64,000 bases of DNA, taken from Ruminiclostridium sp. GTDB taxonomy: Bacteria > Bacillota > Clostridia > Oscillospirales > Oscillospiraceae. The translations under genes and the position numbers were made by a program. This document shows positions 24,274-32,618 of the stretch, in pieces (the first letter of the stretch is position 1; every line of letters starts with the position of its first letter). The stretch spans positions 53,643 through 117,642 of the forward strand of contig JAFSFC010000014.1 of the NCBI GenBank assembly GCA_017435425.1, given 5' to 3'. Under the pieces are notes generated by a model, which saw only the letters and a list, made by a program, of their open reading frames with translations, ran no database searches and was not told the DNA's origin.

Positions 24274-26634
24274 TCATCCCAGGCCGAAAGCCAGTCCAAT
24301 GAGCCGGACTGCAAAGGCCACCACCCAGGCGATGGCACACTGGGCCACAACCACGAAGACAGCCCATTTTCCACCCAACTCCTGCTTGACAGAGGCGATG
24401 GCTGCCACACAGGGAGTGTACAGCAGGCAGAAGACCAGAAGGGCGGCGGCAGCCAGCGGCGTGATGGCGGCCAGCAGGGCCTCGGTGGAGCCGAAGAGGA
24501 CGGTAATGGTGGACACCACGCTCTCCTTGGCCATGAAACCGGCGATGAGGGCCGTGGAGATCCGCCAGTCGCCGAACCCGAGAGGAGCAAACGCAGGGGC
24601 AATGAGGCCTGCCACCATAGCCAGCATACTGTTCTGGGAGTCGCTGACGATATTCAGCTGGAAGTCAAAGCTCTGGAGGAACCAGATGACGATGGTTGCC
24701 AGGAAGATGACGGTAAAAGCACGCTGGAGAAAATCCTTGGCCTTGTCCCACAGGAGGTGGGCCACGTTTTTGGCGCCGGGCATCCGGTAGTTGGGCAGTT
24801 CCATGACGAAGGGGACTGCTTCACCACGGAACATGGTGCTCTTGGAGAGAAGGGCCACCAGAATACCCACCAGGATCCCCAGGAAGTAGAGGCCCACCAT
24901 GATGAGGCCGCCCTTACCCGGGAAGAAAGCGGCAGTCAGGAAGCCGTAGATGGGCAGCTTGGCCGAGCAGCTCATGAAGGGGGTGAGCATAATGGTCATC
25001 TTGCGGTCCCGTTCGGAGGGGAGGGTTCGGCTGGCCATGACGCCGGGAACGGTACAGCCGAAGCCGATGAGCATAGGAACAATGCTTCGGCCGGACAGGC
25101 CGATCTTTCGCAGGAGCTTATCCATCACGAAGGCCACACGGGCCATGTATCCACTGTCTTCCAGCAGAGACAGGAAGAAGAAAAGGACCACAATGACGGG
25201 AACAAAGCTGAGGACACTGCCCACACCGTTGAACACACCGTCGATCACCAGGGAATGTAGGGCTTCGTTCACATTCCAGGCGGTAAAGGCGTTGTCTACC
25301 ACAGTGGTCAGCCAGCCGATGGCTGTTTCCAGCACGCCCTGAAGCCAGGCGCCGATGACGTTAAAGGTCAGCCAGAAGATCACAGCCATAATGCCCACAA
25401 AGGCGGGAATGGCAGTGTACTTGCCGGTGAGGAACTTGTCCAGTTTCCGGCTCCGCTCGTGCTCTTTGCTCTCTCTGGGTTTGACCACCGTCTGGGCACA
25501 GAGTTTCTGAATAAAGCTGAAGCGCATGTCTGCCATGGCGGCCGAGCGGTCCAGGCCCCGTTCCTCCTCCATCTGGCAGATGATGTGCTCGATCATTTCC
25601 TGCTCATTCCGGGAGAGGTGGAGGGCCTCCAGGATCATGGCATCCCCTTCCACCAGCTTGCTGGCGGCAAAGCGCACGGGAATGCCGGCTGCCGCCGCAT
25701 GGTCCTCGATCAGGTGCATGATGCCGTGGAGGCAACGGTGGACGGCACCGCCGTGGTCGTTCTTGTCGCAGAAGTCTGTGCGGCCGGGACGCTCCTGGTA
25801 CTGGGCCACGTGAACGGCGTGGCTTACCAGTTCGGCAACACCCTCATTCTTAGAGGCCACGATGGGGACCACGGGGATCCCCAGAAGTTCTTCCATCTCG
25901 TTGATGTGGATGGAGCCCCCGTTGCCTCGAACCTCGTCCATCATGTTCAGAGCCAGGACCATGGGAATATCCAACTCCATAAGCTGCATGGTCAGGTAGA
26001 GGTTGCGTTCGATATTGGTGGCATCCACGATGTTGATGATGCCGGTGGGCTTTTCCTCCAGGATAAACTGCCGGGAGACGATCTCCTCGCTGGTATAGGG
26101 GGAGAGGGAGTAGATGCCGGGTAAGTCTGTGACCTCAGTGTTGTCATAGCCCTTGATGCCGCCGCTCTTTCGGTCCACGGTGACACCGGGGAAGTTGCCC
26201 ACGTGCTGGTTGGAGCCGGTGAGCTGATTAAAGAGTGTGGTTTTGCCGCAGTTCTGATTGCCTGCCAGGGCAAAGGTCAGCTGACTGCCTTCGGGCAGGG
26301 GATTTTCGTCTGCCTTTACATGGAATTTTCCTCCTTCGCCCAGACCGGGATGAGCACGGGTCTCCGGAGAAGCCGGACCGAAATAGATGGGCCCGTGTTC
26401 TGCGGTGCGCTCCAGAGGTGTGACCTGGATCTTCTGGGCATCCGCCAGACGCAGGGTGAGCTCATAACCGTGGATGCGAAGTTCCATGGGGTCTCCCATG
26501 GGGGCATACTTGATGAGGGTGACCTCCGCACCTGGAATCACGCCCATATCTAAGAAATGCTGTCGCAGGGAACCTTCGCCGCCCACAGTTGTGATAACGG
26601 CGGAGGCACCGAGCTCCAGTTGGTTCAATGTCAT
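24274..26634 (-). CDS. feoB: Ferrous iron transporter, FeoA–FeoB fusion
   Basis: A 786-residue fusion. Residues 1–75 are a FeoA SH3-like domain (SLRQHFLDMGVIPGAEVTLI). After a linker, the FeoB G-protein domain starts near 118 with AGNQNCGKTTLFNQLTG; switch regions (FPGVTVDRKSGG, DLPGIYSLS) follow. The rest is the helical guanine-dissociation domain and the membrane pore with the repeated Gate motifs FVPVIVVLFFFLSLLEDSGY and GFGCTVPGVMASR. It imports Fe(II). The start chosen is 26634 (MTLNQLELG, as in other FeoA); 26643 is a nearer alternative. FeoA–FeoB fusions are common in Clostridia. A palindrome lies in the leader. Confidence 0.95.
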   Translation of the reverse strand: MTLNQLELGASAVITTVGGEGSLRQHFLDMGVIPGAEVTLIKYAPMGDPMELRIHGYELTLRLADAQKIQVTPLERTAEHGPIYFGPASPETRAHPGLGEGGKFHVKADENPLPEGSQLTFALAGNQNCGKTTLFNQLTGSNQHVGNFPGVTVDRKSGGIKGYDNTEVTDLPGIYSLSPYTSEEIVSRQFILEEKPTGIINIVDATNIERNLYLTMQLMELDIPMVLALNMMDEVRGNGGSIHINEMEELLGIPVVPIVASKNEGVAELVSHAVHVAQYQERPGRTDFCDKNDHGGAVHRCLHGIMHLIEDHAAAAGIPVRFAASKLVEGDAMILEALHLSRNEQEMIEHIICQMEEERGLDRSAAMADMRFSFIQKLCAQTVVKPRESKEHERSRKLDKFLTGKYTAIPAFVGIMAVIFWLTFNVIGAWLQGVLETAIGWLTTVVDNAFTAWNVNEALHSLVIDGVFNGVGSVLSFVPVIVVLFFFLSLLEDSGYMARVAFVMDKLLRKIGLSGRSIVPMLIGFGCTVPGVMASRTLPSERDRKMTIMLTPFMSCSAKLPIYGFLTAAFFPGKGGLIMVGLYFLGILVGILVALLSKSTMFRGEAVPFVMELPNYRMPGAKNVAHLLWDKAKDFLQRAFTVIFLATIVIWFLQSFDFQLNIVSDSQNSMLAMVAGLIAPAFAPLGFGDWRISTALIAGFMAKESVVSTITVLFGSTEALLAAITPLAAAALLVFCLLYTPCVAAIASVKQELGGKWAVFVVVAQCAIAWVVAFAVRLIGLAFGLG

Positions 26635-26657
26635 AGGGGTCATATCCTTTCCAAATG

Positions 26658-26668
26658 ATTGAGTCAAT
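26658..26668 (-). promoter_or_regulatory. Small palindrome in the feo leader
   Basis: ATTGA-G-TCAAT lies about 15 bases downstream of the feo -10 box. An iron-sensing repressor site would be expected here, but the sequence is not a standard Fur or DtxR box. Confidence 0.35.
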
Positions 26669-26682
26669 ACAAACCCAAATAT

Positions 26683-26711
26683 ATCATAGGGATTCGACTC
26701 TGTTTTGTCAA
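26683..26711 (-). promoter_or_regulatory. Promoter of the feoAB gene
   Basis: Minus strand TTGACA (26711–26706), 17-bp spacer, TATGAT (26688–26683), about 48 bases before the start codon. Confidence 0.75.
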
Positions 26712-26731
26712 GGTTAGCAGTGGGAAACAAA

Positions 26732-26760
26732 TTGCCTTTTTCTCCATTCTAAGATACAAT
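26732..26760 (+). promoter_or_regulatory. Promoter of the aldo/keto reductase operon
   Basis: TTGCCT (26732–26737), 17-bp spacer, TACAAT (26755–26760). It diverges from the feo promoter with about 20 bases between -35 boxes. Confidence 0.6.
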
Positions 26761-26794
26761 GATAGACAATGACAAAGGAAACGGAGTGATCGAT

Positions 26795-27925
26795 ATGGTA
26801 TATAATTCCTTCCAGGCTCTGAAACTCTCCGCTCTGGGCCTGGGCGCCATGCGTCTGCCGGTGGTGGATGGCGATGACAGTAAGATCGACGTAGAGGAGA
26901 CCGAACGCCTCATCGACTATGCCATGGAGCAGGGGATCAACTTCTTTGACACCGCCTGGGGGTATCACGGCGGAAATTCCGAGGCTGTAGTTGGCAAGAT
27001 CCTGAGTAAGTATCCTCGTGACAGCTACTATCTGGCCACCAAATTCCCCGGATACGACCTGAGCAACATGGCCAAGGTGGAGGAGATCTTTGAGGAACAG
27101 CTGAGACGATGCGGTGTGGAGTATTTTGATTTCTATTTTTTCCACAATGTCAGTGAGAAGAATATTGATGCCTACCTAAACAAGGAATATGGTGTTTTTG
27201 CATACTTGAAAAAACAGAAGGAGAACGGGCGCATCCGCCATCTGGGTTTCTCCACCCACGGCACGTTAAAAACCATGCGCAGATTTCTGGCGGCCTATGG
27301 ACCTCACCTGGAATTCTGTATGATCCAGCTCAACTATATAGACTACACCTTCCAGCAGGCCAAGGAAAAGATCGCCCTGCTGAAGGAGCATGATATTCCG
27401 GTCTGGGTCATGGAGCCTCTCCGGGGCGGCCGCCTTGCCAGCCTGCCCCAGGAGTATGTAGAGAAACTGCAGGCCCTTCGCCCGGAGGAGACCATTCCTG
27501 GCTGGGCCTTCCGCTTTATCCAGGCTCTGCCCGAGGTGACGGTGACCCTTTCCGGTATGTCCAACTTCCAGCAGCTCCAGGAGAATATTTGTACTTACGG
27601 AACCCATGCGCCGTTGAATGAGGTGGAGATGTCTGCTGTTCTCGGTGTTGCAGACAGTATGCTGAAGAACAAAACCGTTCCCTGTACCGGCTGCAAGTAT
27701 TGCCTGACCTACTGTTCCCAGGGCTTGGACATTCCCATGCTGCTGGGACTGTATAATGAACACAACTTTACCAACGGCGGCTTCCTGGCCCCCATGGCCC
27801 TGGAGGCCCTGCCGGAGGAAAAACGTCCCCAGGCCTGCATCGACTGTAAGAACTGTGAGGAGGTCTGTCCCCAGCAGATCAAGATCTCTGAGGCTCTGGC
27901 AGACTTTGTGGAAAAATTGAAGTAA
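26795..27925 (+). CDS. Aldo/keto reductase with C-terminal 4Fe-4S ferredoxin domain
   Basis: A 376-residue oxidoreductase. The TIM barrel (1–270) has GLGAMRLP, the Asp of FFDTAWGYHGGNSE with catalytic Tyr, and later KFP and HNV strands. The last 100 residues carry two cluster motifs, CTGCKYCLTYC and CIDCKNCEEVCP, so electrons probably pass through clusters rather than only NADPH. This type is widespread in anaerobes; substrates are unknown. The ATG at 26795 (MVYNSFQ) has GGAG eight bases ahead; the longer reading from 26759 overlaps the promoter. First of three closely spaced genes. Confidence 0.9.
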   Translation: MVYNSFQALKLSALGLGAMRLPVVDGDDSKIDVEETERLIDYAMEQGINFFDTAWGYHGGNSEAVVGKILSKYPRDSYYLATKFPGYDLSNMAKVEEIFEEQLRRCGVEYFDFYFFHNVSEKNIDAYLNKEYGVFAYLKKQKENGRIRHLGFSTHGTLKTMRRFLAAYGPHLEFCMIQLNYIDYTFQQAKEKIALLKEHDIPVWVMEPLRGGRLASLPQEYVEKLQALRPEETIPGWAFRFIQALPEVTVTLSGMSNFQQLQENICTYGTHAPLNEVEMSAVLGVADSMLKNKTVPCTGCKYCLTYCSQGLDIPMLLGLYNEHNFTNGGFLAPMALEALPEEKRPQACIDCKNCEEVCPQQIKISEALADFVEKLK

Positions 27926-27937
27926 AGGAGGATCCCT

Positions 27938-28498
27938 ATGACAAAGACTTTTGCATTAGAATACCGCAGACCGTCTGTGAAAGTGCAGGCTATGGCTGCA
28001 GCAGTCGCTGTGGTGGCTGCCGTTGCTCTGCCCCAGATCATCCATGTGGCCGGCGCAGCCCTTGGCGTGGGCTCCGGGCTGGGTGAGATGCTCCTGCCCA
28101 TGCACCTGCCTGTTCTGCTGGTTGGCTTTCTGGCTGGCCCTTGGGCCGGCGGTGCAGCTGGATTGTTGGCTCCCCTGGTGAGCTTGGGCCTCACCGGTAT
28201 GCCCAGTCAGGCCATGGTTCCTTTTATTATGATCGAACTCTGTGTCTATGGTCTAACGGCTGGTTTCCTCAGCGGAAAGACGATGCCTATGCTGGGAAAG
28301 GTGATCGCTGCCCAGTGTGCCGGCAGACTGGTGCGGGCAGGAGCCATTCTCCTGGCCGTTCCGGTCCTGGGGATTTCTGCTGTTCCGGTGTCTGTGATTT
28401 GGACCAGCATTTCCGTGGGCATCTATGGACTGGTGTTCCAATGGATTCTGATCCCTGTGATCCTGTCCTGGGTGGAGAAGCAGGATGTATGGGGCTGA
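27938..28498 (+). CDS. ECF transporter S component (vitamin-uptake subunit)
   Basis: A 186-residue membrane protein with six helices. The first helix and the loop MLLPMHLPVLLVGFLAGP, then GAAGLLAPLVSLGLTGMP, fit the S-component group of energy-coupling-factor importers, which bind a vitamin or cofactor and plug into a shared EcfA-A'-T module (not in this window). The ligand cannot be named; the helix-1 Ala motif is not clear. It is 12 bases behind the reductase and overlaps the DUF1893 gene by 14 bases. Confidence 0.8.
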   Translation: MTKTFALEYRRPSVKVQAMAAAVAVVAAVALPQIIHVAGAALGVGSGLGEMLLPMHLPVLLVGFLAGPWAGGAAGLLAPLVSLGLTGMPSQAMVPFIMIELCVYGLTAGFLSGKTMPMLGKVIAAQCAGRLVRAGAILLAVPVLGISAVPVSVIWTSISVGIYGLVFQWILIPVILSWVEKQDVWG

Positions 28499-28910
28499 AT
28501 TCGAGCGGGCCTGGGCCCTTCTACAGGAGGAAGGGTATACCTGTGTCCTCTGTAAGGAGGAGAAGGTTTTTACCAGCCGAATGCGGGGGGTGAAACCTCT
28601 GCTGTCGTGGTATGACCAAGGACTGGATGTGAAAGGGTTCTCTACTGCCGACAAGGTTGTGGGAAAGGCTGCCGCCTTTCTCTATGTCCTTTTGGGCGTG
28701 GGGGAGGTATATGCCCAGGTCATGAGCCGACCGGCCAAAATGGTTTTGGATACCTATGGCATTTCCAATGGATGTGAAGAGGAGGTGGATGCCATCCGCA
28801 ACCGTGCGAACACCGGCTATTGTCCCATGGAGACCGCCGTGTGGAACATTGCTGATCCAGAGGAAGCCCTGACTGCCATTCGGCAGAAAGTAAAAGAACT
28901 GAATGGATAA
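28485..28910 (+). CDS. DUF1893 protein (TM1506-like deaminase fold)
   Basis: A 141-residue DUF1893 protein. The blocks RGVKPLLSWYDQG, DKVVGKAAAFLYVLLGV and NRANTGYCPMETAVWN are the family signature. The solved relative TM1506 has a cytidine-deaminase-like fold, but the zinc ligands are replaced, so the activity is unknown. The start ATG at 28485 is inside the end of the ECF S gene (14-base overlap), implying translational coupling. Confidence 0.87.
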   Translation: MYGAEFERAWALLQEEGYTCVLCKEEKVFTSRMRGVKPLLSWYDQGLDVKGFSTADKVVGKAAAFLYVLLGVGEVYAQVMSRPAKMVLDTYGISNGCEEEVDAIRNRANTGYCPMETAVWNIADPEEALTAIRQKVKELNG

Positions 28911-28915
28911 GAAAA

Positions 28916-29096
28916 GGGTGCGTTGCAAAATGATTTGCAACGCACCCTCATGCGTTTCATATGTCCCACAGGGACTCCATAACTGCCCTGAGGGGCAATT
29001 TCACTCGGCCATAGGCCGAATATCACACGCTGCGAGCGTATTTCACTGAGCCAGCGGCTCAATTTCACTGGGGCTGTTGCATGTTGCAACGGCCCC
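28916..29096. repeat. Array of seven hairpins joined by ATTTCAC linkers
   Basis: Between two convergent genes lies a chain of stem-loops. The outer two have long stems sharing GTTGCA arms: 14 bp at 28916–28947 and 12 bp with one G·T at 29070–29096. Between them five short stems of 5 bp occur at 28963–28975, 28984–28997, 29006–29018, 29027–29039 and 29048–29060, with 3–4-base loops. The last three are linked by near-identical AATTTCACT spacers (28998–29005, 29019–29026, 29040–29047, 29061–29069). Each stem has a different sequence but the same geometry, so pairing is conserved rather than bases. No T-run follows, so it is not an ordinary terminator. Confidence 0.8.
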
Positions 29097-29101
29097 TTTG
29101 A

Positions 29102-30139
29102 TCAGGCCTTGATGGCCCAGCGCATTTTGGTAGATTTGGCTCTGGGGTTCTGGAAGCACTCCTCGGCAGAGGGGCGGATGACATCCTTGGCGGCATCGCT
29201 GTAGACCCCTTCTCGCTGAAGCTGCTTGAAGGACTTTTTCACCAGACGGTCCTCTCCGGAGTGGAAGGTGAGGACGGCTACTTTGCCGCCGGGTTTCAGA
29301 ACAGTGGGCAGCTTTTCCAGGAAGGAATATAGCACCTCGAACTCGCTGTTTACATCGATGCGGAGGGCCTGGAAGGTTCGCTGACAGGATTTCTTCACGG
29401 CCTCCTTTCGCTCCTTGGCGGGTAGGAAGGAAAGCGCCTGCTCGATGACATCGGCCAGCTGGCGGGTGGTCTCAATGGTCCCCCTCTTTTTGAACACGGT
29501 GATAATGGCCTTTGCGATTTCATCCGCATAGGGCTCGTCAGAGTTTTCCACCAGCATGGCAGCCAGTTCCTCCCGGTCCAGTTCCCGAAGCCGCTGGGCG
29601 GCGGTGACCCCGGTGGTGGGATCCAGGCGCAGGTCCAGGGGGCCATCATACTTAAAGGTAAAGCCCCGCTCGGGGTTGTCGATCTGCATGGAGGAGACAC
29701 CCAGGTCTGCCAGGATGAAGTCAAACTTCTGGTCAGGGGCCACCTGGTCCAGGTCGGCAAAGTTCATCCGGCGGATGGTCAGGATCTCCGGGCCATAGCC
29801 CAGTGCTTCCAGACGGGCCCGGGTCTTTTCCGACTCGATGGGGTCCACATCTGTGGCGTACATATGGCCCTGTCCCTGGAGTTTTTCCAGCATCCGGCGG
29901 GTGTGACCACCGTAACCCAAGGTGGCATCCAGGCCGATCTGCCCGGGCTGGATATCCAGGAATTCCAGGATCTCATTGACCATGATGGAGATGTGCATAC
30001 CGGCGGGGGTCTTTCCGCTCTGGATGATTTTTGCCACATCATCCTGGTACTTTTCGGGGTTCAGTTCTTTATATTTTTCCCGATAATTTCGGGGGTGAGT
30101 GCCTTTGTAGCGAACACGGCGCTTGTGCTCCTGTTCCAT
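29102..30139 (-). CDS. RsmH-like 16S rRNA (C1402-N4) methyltransferase
   Basis: A 345-residue SAM methyltransferase of the RsmH/MraW family. The SAM-binding region LDATLGYGGHTRRML (about 68–82), DLGVSSMQIDNPERGFTF (about 145) and LTFHSGEDR (about 295) are diagnostic. N-terminal about 50 residues, basic (KRRVRYKGTHPRNYREKY), extend beyond standard RsmH, and the usual HxPVLLxE start reads HISIMVNE. It is not in a division (dcw) cluster. It could be an additional paralogue rather than the housekeeping enzyme; target is likely the ribosome but not certain. Confidence 0.85.
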   Translation of the reverse strand: MEQEHKRRVRYKGTHPRNYREKYKELNPEKYQDDVAKIIQSGKTPAGMHISIMVNEILEFLDIQPGQIGLDATLGYGGHTRRMLEKLQGQGHMYATDVDPIESEKTRARLEALGYGPEILTIRRMNFADLDQVAPDQKFDFILADLGVSSMQIDNPERGFTFKYDGPLDLRLDPTTGVTAAQRLRELDREELAAMLVENSDEPYADEIAKAIITVFKKRGTIETTRQLADVIEQALSFLPAKERKEAVKKSCQRTFQALRIDVNSEFEVLYSFLEKLPTVLKPGGKVAVLTFHSGEDRLVKKSFKQLQREGVYSDAAKDVIRPSAEECFQNPRAKSTKMRWAIKA

Positions 30140-30173
30140 GGGAGATCAGCTCCTTTTTTGAATTCACAAAGGT

Positions 30174-30202
30174 ATTGTATCGTGAAATCTCCCTGGATGC
30201 AA
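30174..30202 (-). promoter_or_regulatory. Promoter of the RsmH-like gene
   Basis: Minus strand TTGCAT (30202–30197), 17-bp spacer, TACAAT (30179–30174). Confidence 0.65.
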
Positions 30203-30224
30203 GGGAGCAGGGGAAATTCCATCG

Positions 30225-30253
30225 TTGTATCCTGCGGCGATTTGGGTTAAAAT
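30225..30253 (+). promoter_or_regulatory. Promoter of the MATE gene
   Basis: TTGTAT (30225–30230), 17-bp spacer, TAAAAT (30248–30253), 30 bases before the ATG. Confidence 0.6.
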
Positions 30254-30282
30254 AGAAAAAACAACTGTAAAGAAGGAATCTC

Positions 30283-31659
30283 ATGGCAACGGACAATCGC
30301 TTCCTGGGGACGGAACCCGTAGGAAAACTGCTTTTCAAGCTGGCACTGCCTGGTGTGGCGGCCCAGCTCATCAATATGCTCTATAACATTGTGGATCGTA
30401 TCTATATCGGCCATATGGCTGGAGACGGAGACCTGGCGCTCACTGGTGTTGGTATCTGTCTGCCCATTATCCTGTTCATCTCTGCCTTTGCCTGCCTGAT
30501 CAGTGCTGGTGGTGCGCCCAGAGCGTCCATTGCCATGGGGCAGGGAAATCGGGATGTTTCTGAGAAGATCCTGGGCGGCTGCTTTACCCTGCAGGTCCTG
30601 ATGTCAGCGGCGCTGACGGCCATCCTGCTCCTGTGGAACCGGGAACTGCTGATGGCCTTTGGTGGCAGCGAAAATACCATCGACTATGCTGTGGCCTATA
30701 TGAACGTCTATGCGCTTGGCACCCTTTTTGTTCAGCTTACCCTGGGAATGAATGCCTACATCACCGCCCAGGGCTTTGCCAAGACCAGCATGCTGACCGT
30801 TCTCATTGGTGCGGTATGCAATATCATTCTGGACCCTATCTTCATTTTCGGGTTCGGGATGGGTGTCCGGGGGGCTGCCTTGGCCACCGTGATCTCCCAG
30901 GGGATCTCCTGCAGCTGGGTCATGGCCTTTCTGCTGGGACGAAAGACCGTCTGGAGGATCAAGCGGGAACATCTTCGACTGGACTGGAAGCTTCTGGCAC
31001 CTTGTCTGGCGCTGGGGTTGTCCCCTTTTATCATGCAGGCCAGCGAGAGTGTCATCTTTGTCTGCTTCAATTCGTCTTTACTGAAATACGGCGGAGATAT
31101 CGCCGTTGGTGCCATGACCATTCTCACCAGTGTGATGCAGTTTGCCCTGCTGCCCCTGCAGGGCCTGGGACAGGGGGCACAGCCTATCACCAGCTATAAC
31201 TATGGCGCAGGGAATGCCGATAGGGTGAAGGATACCGTATTTCTGCTTTTGAAAGTCAGCTTGTTATATGCCGTGGTCCTCTGGCTTCTGGTGCTGTTTT
31301 TCCCGGAACTGTTTGCCGGGATGTTCACCCCCGACCCGGAGCTCCTGGCCTTCTCCAGTAAGGTCCTGCCCATTTACTGCGGGGCCATCGTGATTTTCGG
31401 CATCCAGACCGCCTGCCAGTTGACCTTTGTGGCCATTGGCTATGCAAAATCCTCCATTCTGGTGGCCGTGATGCGAAAGTTCGTCCTGCTGCTGCCGCTG
31501 ATCTATCTGATGCCCAGGCTGGTGGAAAACAAGACCATCGGCGTTTACATGGCAGAGCCGGTGGCCGATGTTTTGGCTGTGACCTTTACGGTCATCCTGT
31601 TCGCCATGCAGTTCAGAAAAGCGCTGGGCAGTATGGAAAAACCCCAGAAGGGAGTGTGA
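30283..31659 (+). CDS. MATE-family efflux transporter
   Basis: A 458-residue, twelve-helix exporter in the multidrug-and-toxic-compound group; the two six-helix halves begin with FKLALPGVAAQLINMLYNIV and GLSPFIMQASESVIFV. The segment IYIGHMAGDGDLALTGVGI is usual. It couples export to sodium or protons; cargo is unknown. RBS AGAAGGA is five bases before the ATG. The next gene starts six bases on, so they are probably co-transcribed. Confidence 0.92.
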   Translation: MATDNRFLGTEPVGKLLFKLALPGVAAQLINMLYNIVDRIYIGHMAGDGDLALTGVGICLPIILFISAFACLISAGGAPRASIAMGQGNRDVSEKILGGCFTLQVLMSAALTAILLLWNRELLMAFGGSENTIDYAVAYMNVYALGTLFVQLTLGMNAYITAQGFAKTSMLTVLIGAVCNIILDPIFIFGFGMGVRGAALATVISQGISCSWVMAFLLGRKTVWRIKREHLRLDWKLLAPCLALGLSPFIMQASESVIFVCFNSSLLKYGGDIAVGAMTILTSVMQFALLPLQGLGQGAQPITSYNYGAGNADRVKDTVFLLLKVSLLYAVVLWLLVLFFPELFAGMFTPDPELLAFSSKVLPIYCGAIVIFGIQTACQLTFVAIGYAKSSILVAVMRKFVLLLPLIYLMPRLVENKTIGVYMAEPVADVLAVTFTVILFAMQFRKALGSMEKPQKGV

Positions 31660-31665
31660 CAAACC

Positions 31666-32607
31666 ATGTTGCTTGTCTATCCGGATTATTACCCGGAATT
31701 TAAGTGTATTGCATCAGCATGTAAGCACAGCTGCTGTATCGGCTGGGAGATCGACATTGACCCTGAGTCCCTGGTCAGGTTTCAAGCCATAGAAGGGCCC
31801 ATGGGAGAACGATTGGCGAGATCCATCTGCCTGGAGGAAGAACCTCATTTTATCCTGGGGAATCGGGAACGCTGTCCCTTCCTGAATCAGGAAGGACTGT
31901 GTGACCTGATCCTCTACGGAGGGGAAGAGATCCTTTGTCAGATCTGTACCGACCACCCCAGATATCGGAATTTTCTGCCGGGGCGAACAGAGGTCGGCGT
32001 AGGCCTCTGCTGTGAGGCAGCCGGACGGCTGATCCTCTCCCGAAAGGAGCCTGTGACCCTCTGTGTGAATGTGGAAGAAGTGGAGCAGGAGGAAGAGAAC
32101 CTGCCGTTGCAGGAGCTGCGTCAGGATGCCTTCGACACTGCCCAAGACCGGACCCGGACTGTGACCGAGCGGGAGGAAGCTCTTTTGGAGCACTTCATGG
32201 GCTGGGTGCCAGAGTTGTCGGCTTCCCAGTGGGCAGATATCTATCTGGACCTGGAGCGGCTGGACGATGCCTGGACGGCAGTCCTGAAGGACCTGCGGAG
32301 TTATGGTGATTCTGTCGATATGGATGGTTTCTCTCAATACATGACGGGAAGGGAAGAAGAGTATGAGCAGCTGCTGGTCTATTTCCTGTACCGCCACTTC
32401 CTGACAGCTTATGAGGATGGGGATGTGGGCAGCAAGGTTTCTTTTGCAGTCCTCAGCACCCGGATGATCCGTCTGCTGGGTGCCCTTCATTGGCAGATGA
32501 CCGGAACCTTTACGTTGGAAGACCAGGTAGAGTATGCCCGGATGTATTCGGCAGAGATCGAGTATTCCCAGGCTAACCTGGATACCCTGTTTACCATGCT
32601 GATGTAA
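31666..32607 (+). CDS. FliB-like Cys-rich protein (lysine-N-methylase family)
   Basis: A 313-residue protein with the N-terminal signature YPDYYPEFKCIASACKHSCC followed by GWEIDID, as in flagellin lysine-N-methylase FliB and its relatives. More cysteines follow (CPFLNQEGLCDLI, EEILCQICTDHPR), enough for a metal cluster. Real FliB enzymes modify flagellin, but no flagellar gene is in this window, and many copies of the family occur in non-motile gut Clostridia, so the substrate is open. It is six bases after the MATE gene and 11 before yaaA. Confidence 0.78.
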   Translation: MLLVYPDYYPEFKCIASACKHSCCIGWEIDIDPESLVRFQAIEGPMGERLARSICLEEEPHFILGNRERCPFLNQEGLCDLILYGGEEILCQICTDHPRYRNFLPGRTEVGVGLCCEAAGRLILSRKEPVTLCVNVEEVEQEEENLPLQELRQDAFDTAQDRTRTVTEREEALLEHFMGWVPELSASQWADIYLDLERLDDAWTAVLKDLRSYGDSVDMDGFSQYMTGREEEYEQLLVYFLYRHFLTAYEDGDVGSKVSFAVLSTRMIRLLGALHWQMTGTFTLEDQVEYARMYSAEIEYSQANLDTLFTMLM

Positions 32608-32618
32608 GGAGAAAACAG

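Noticed and set aside
28916..29096. Ordinary bidirectional terminator
   Set aside because: Neither outer stem is followed by a T-run, and five ordered inner hairpins with repeated linkers are not needed for termination.
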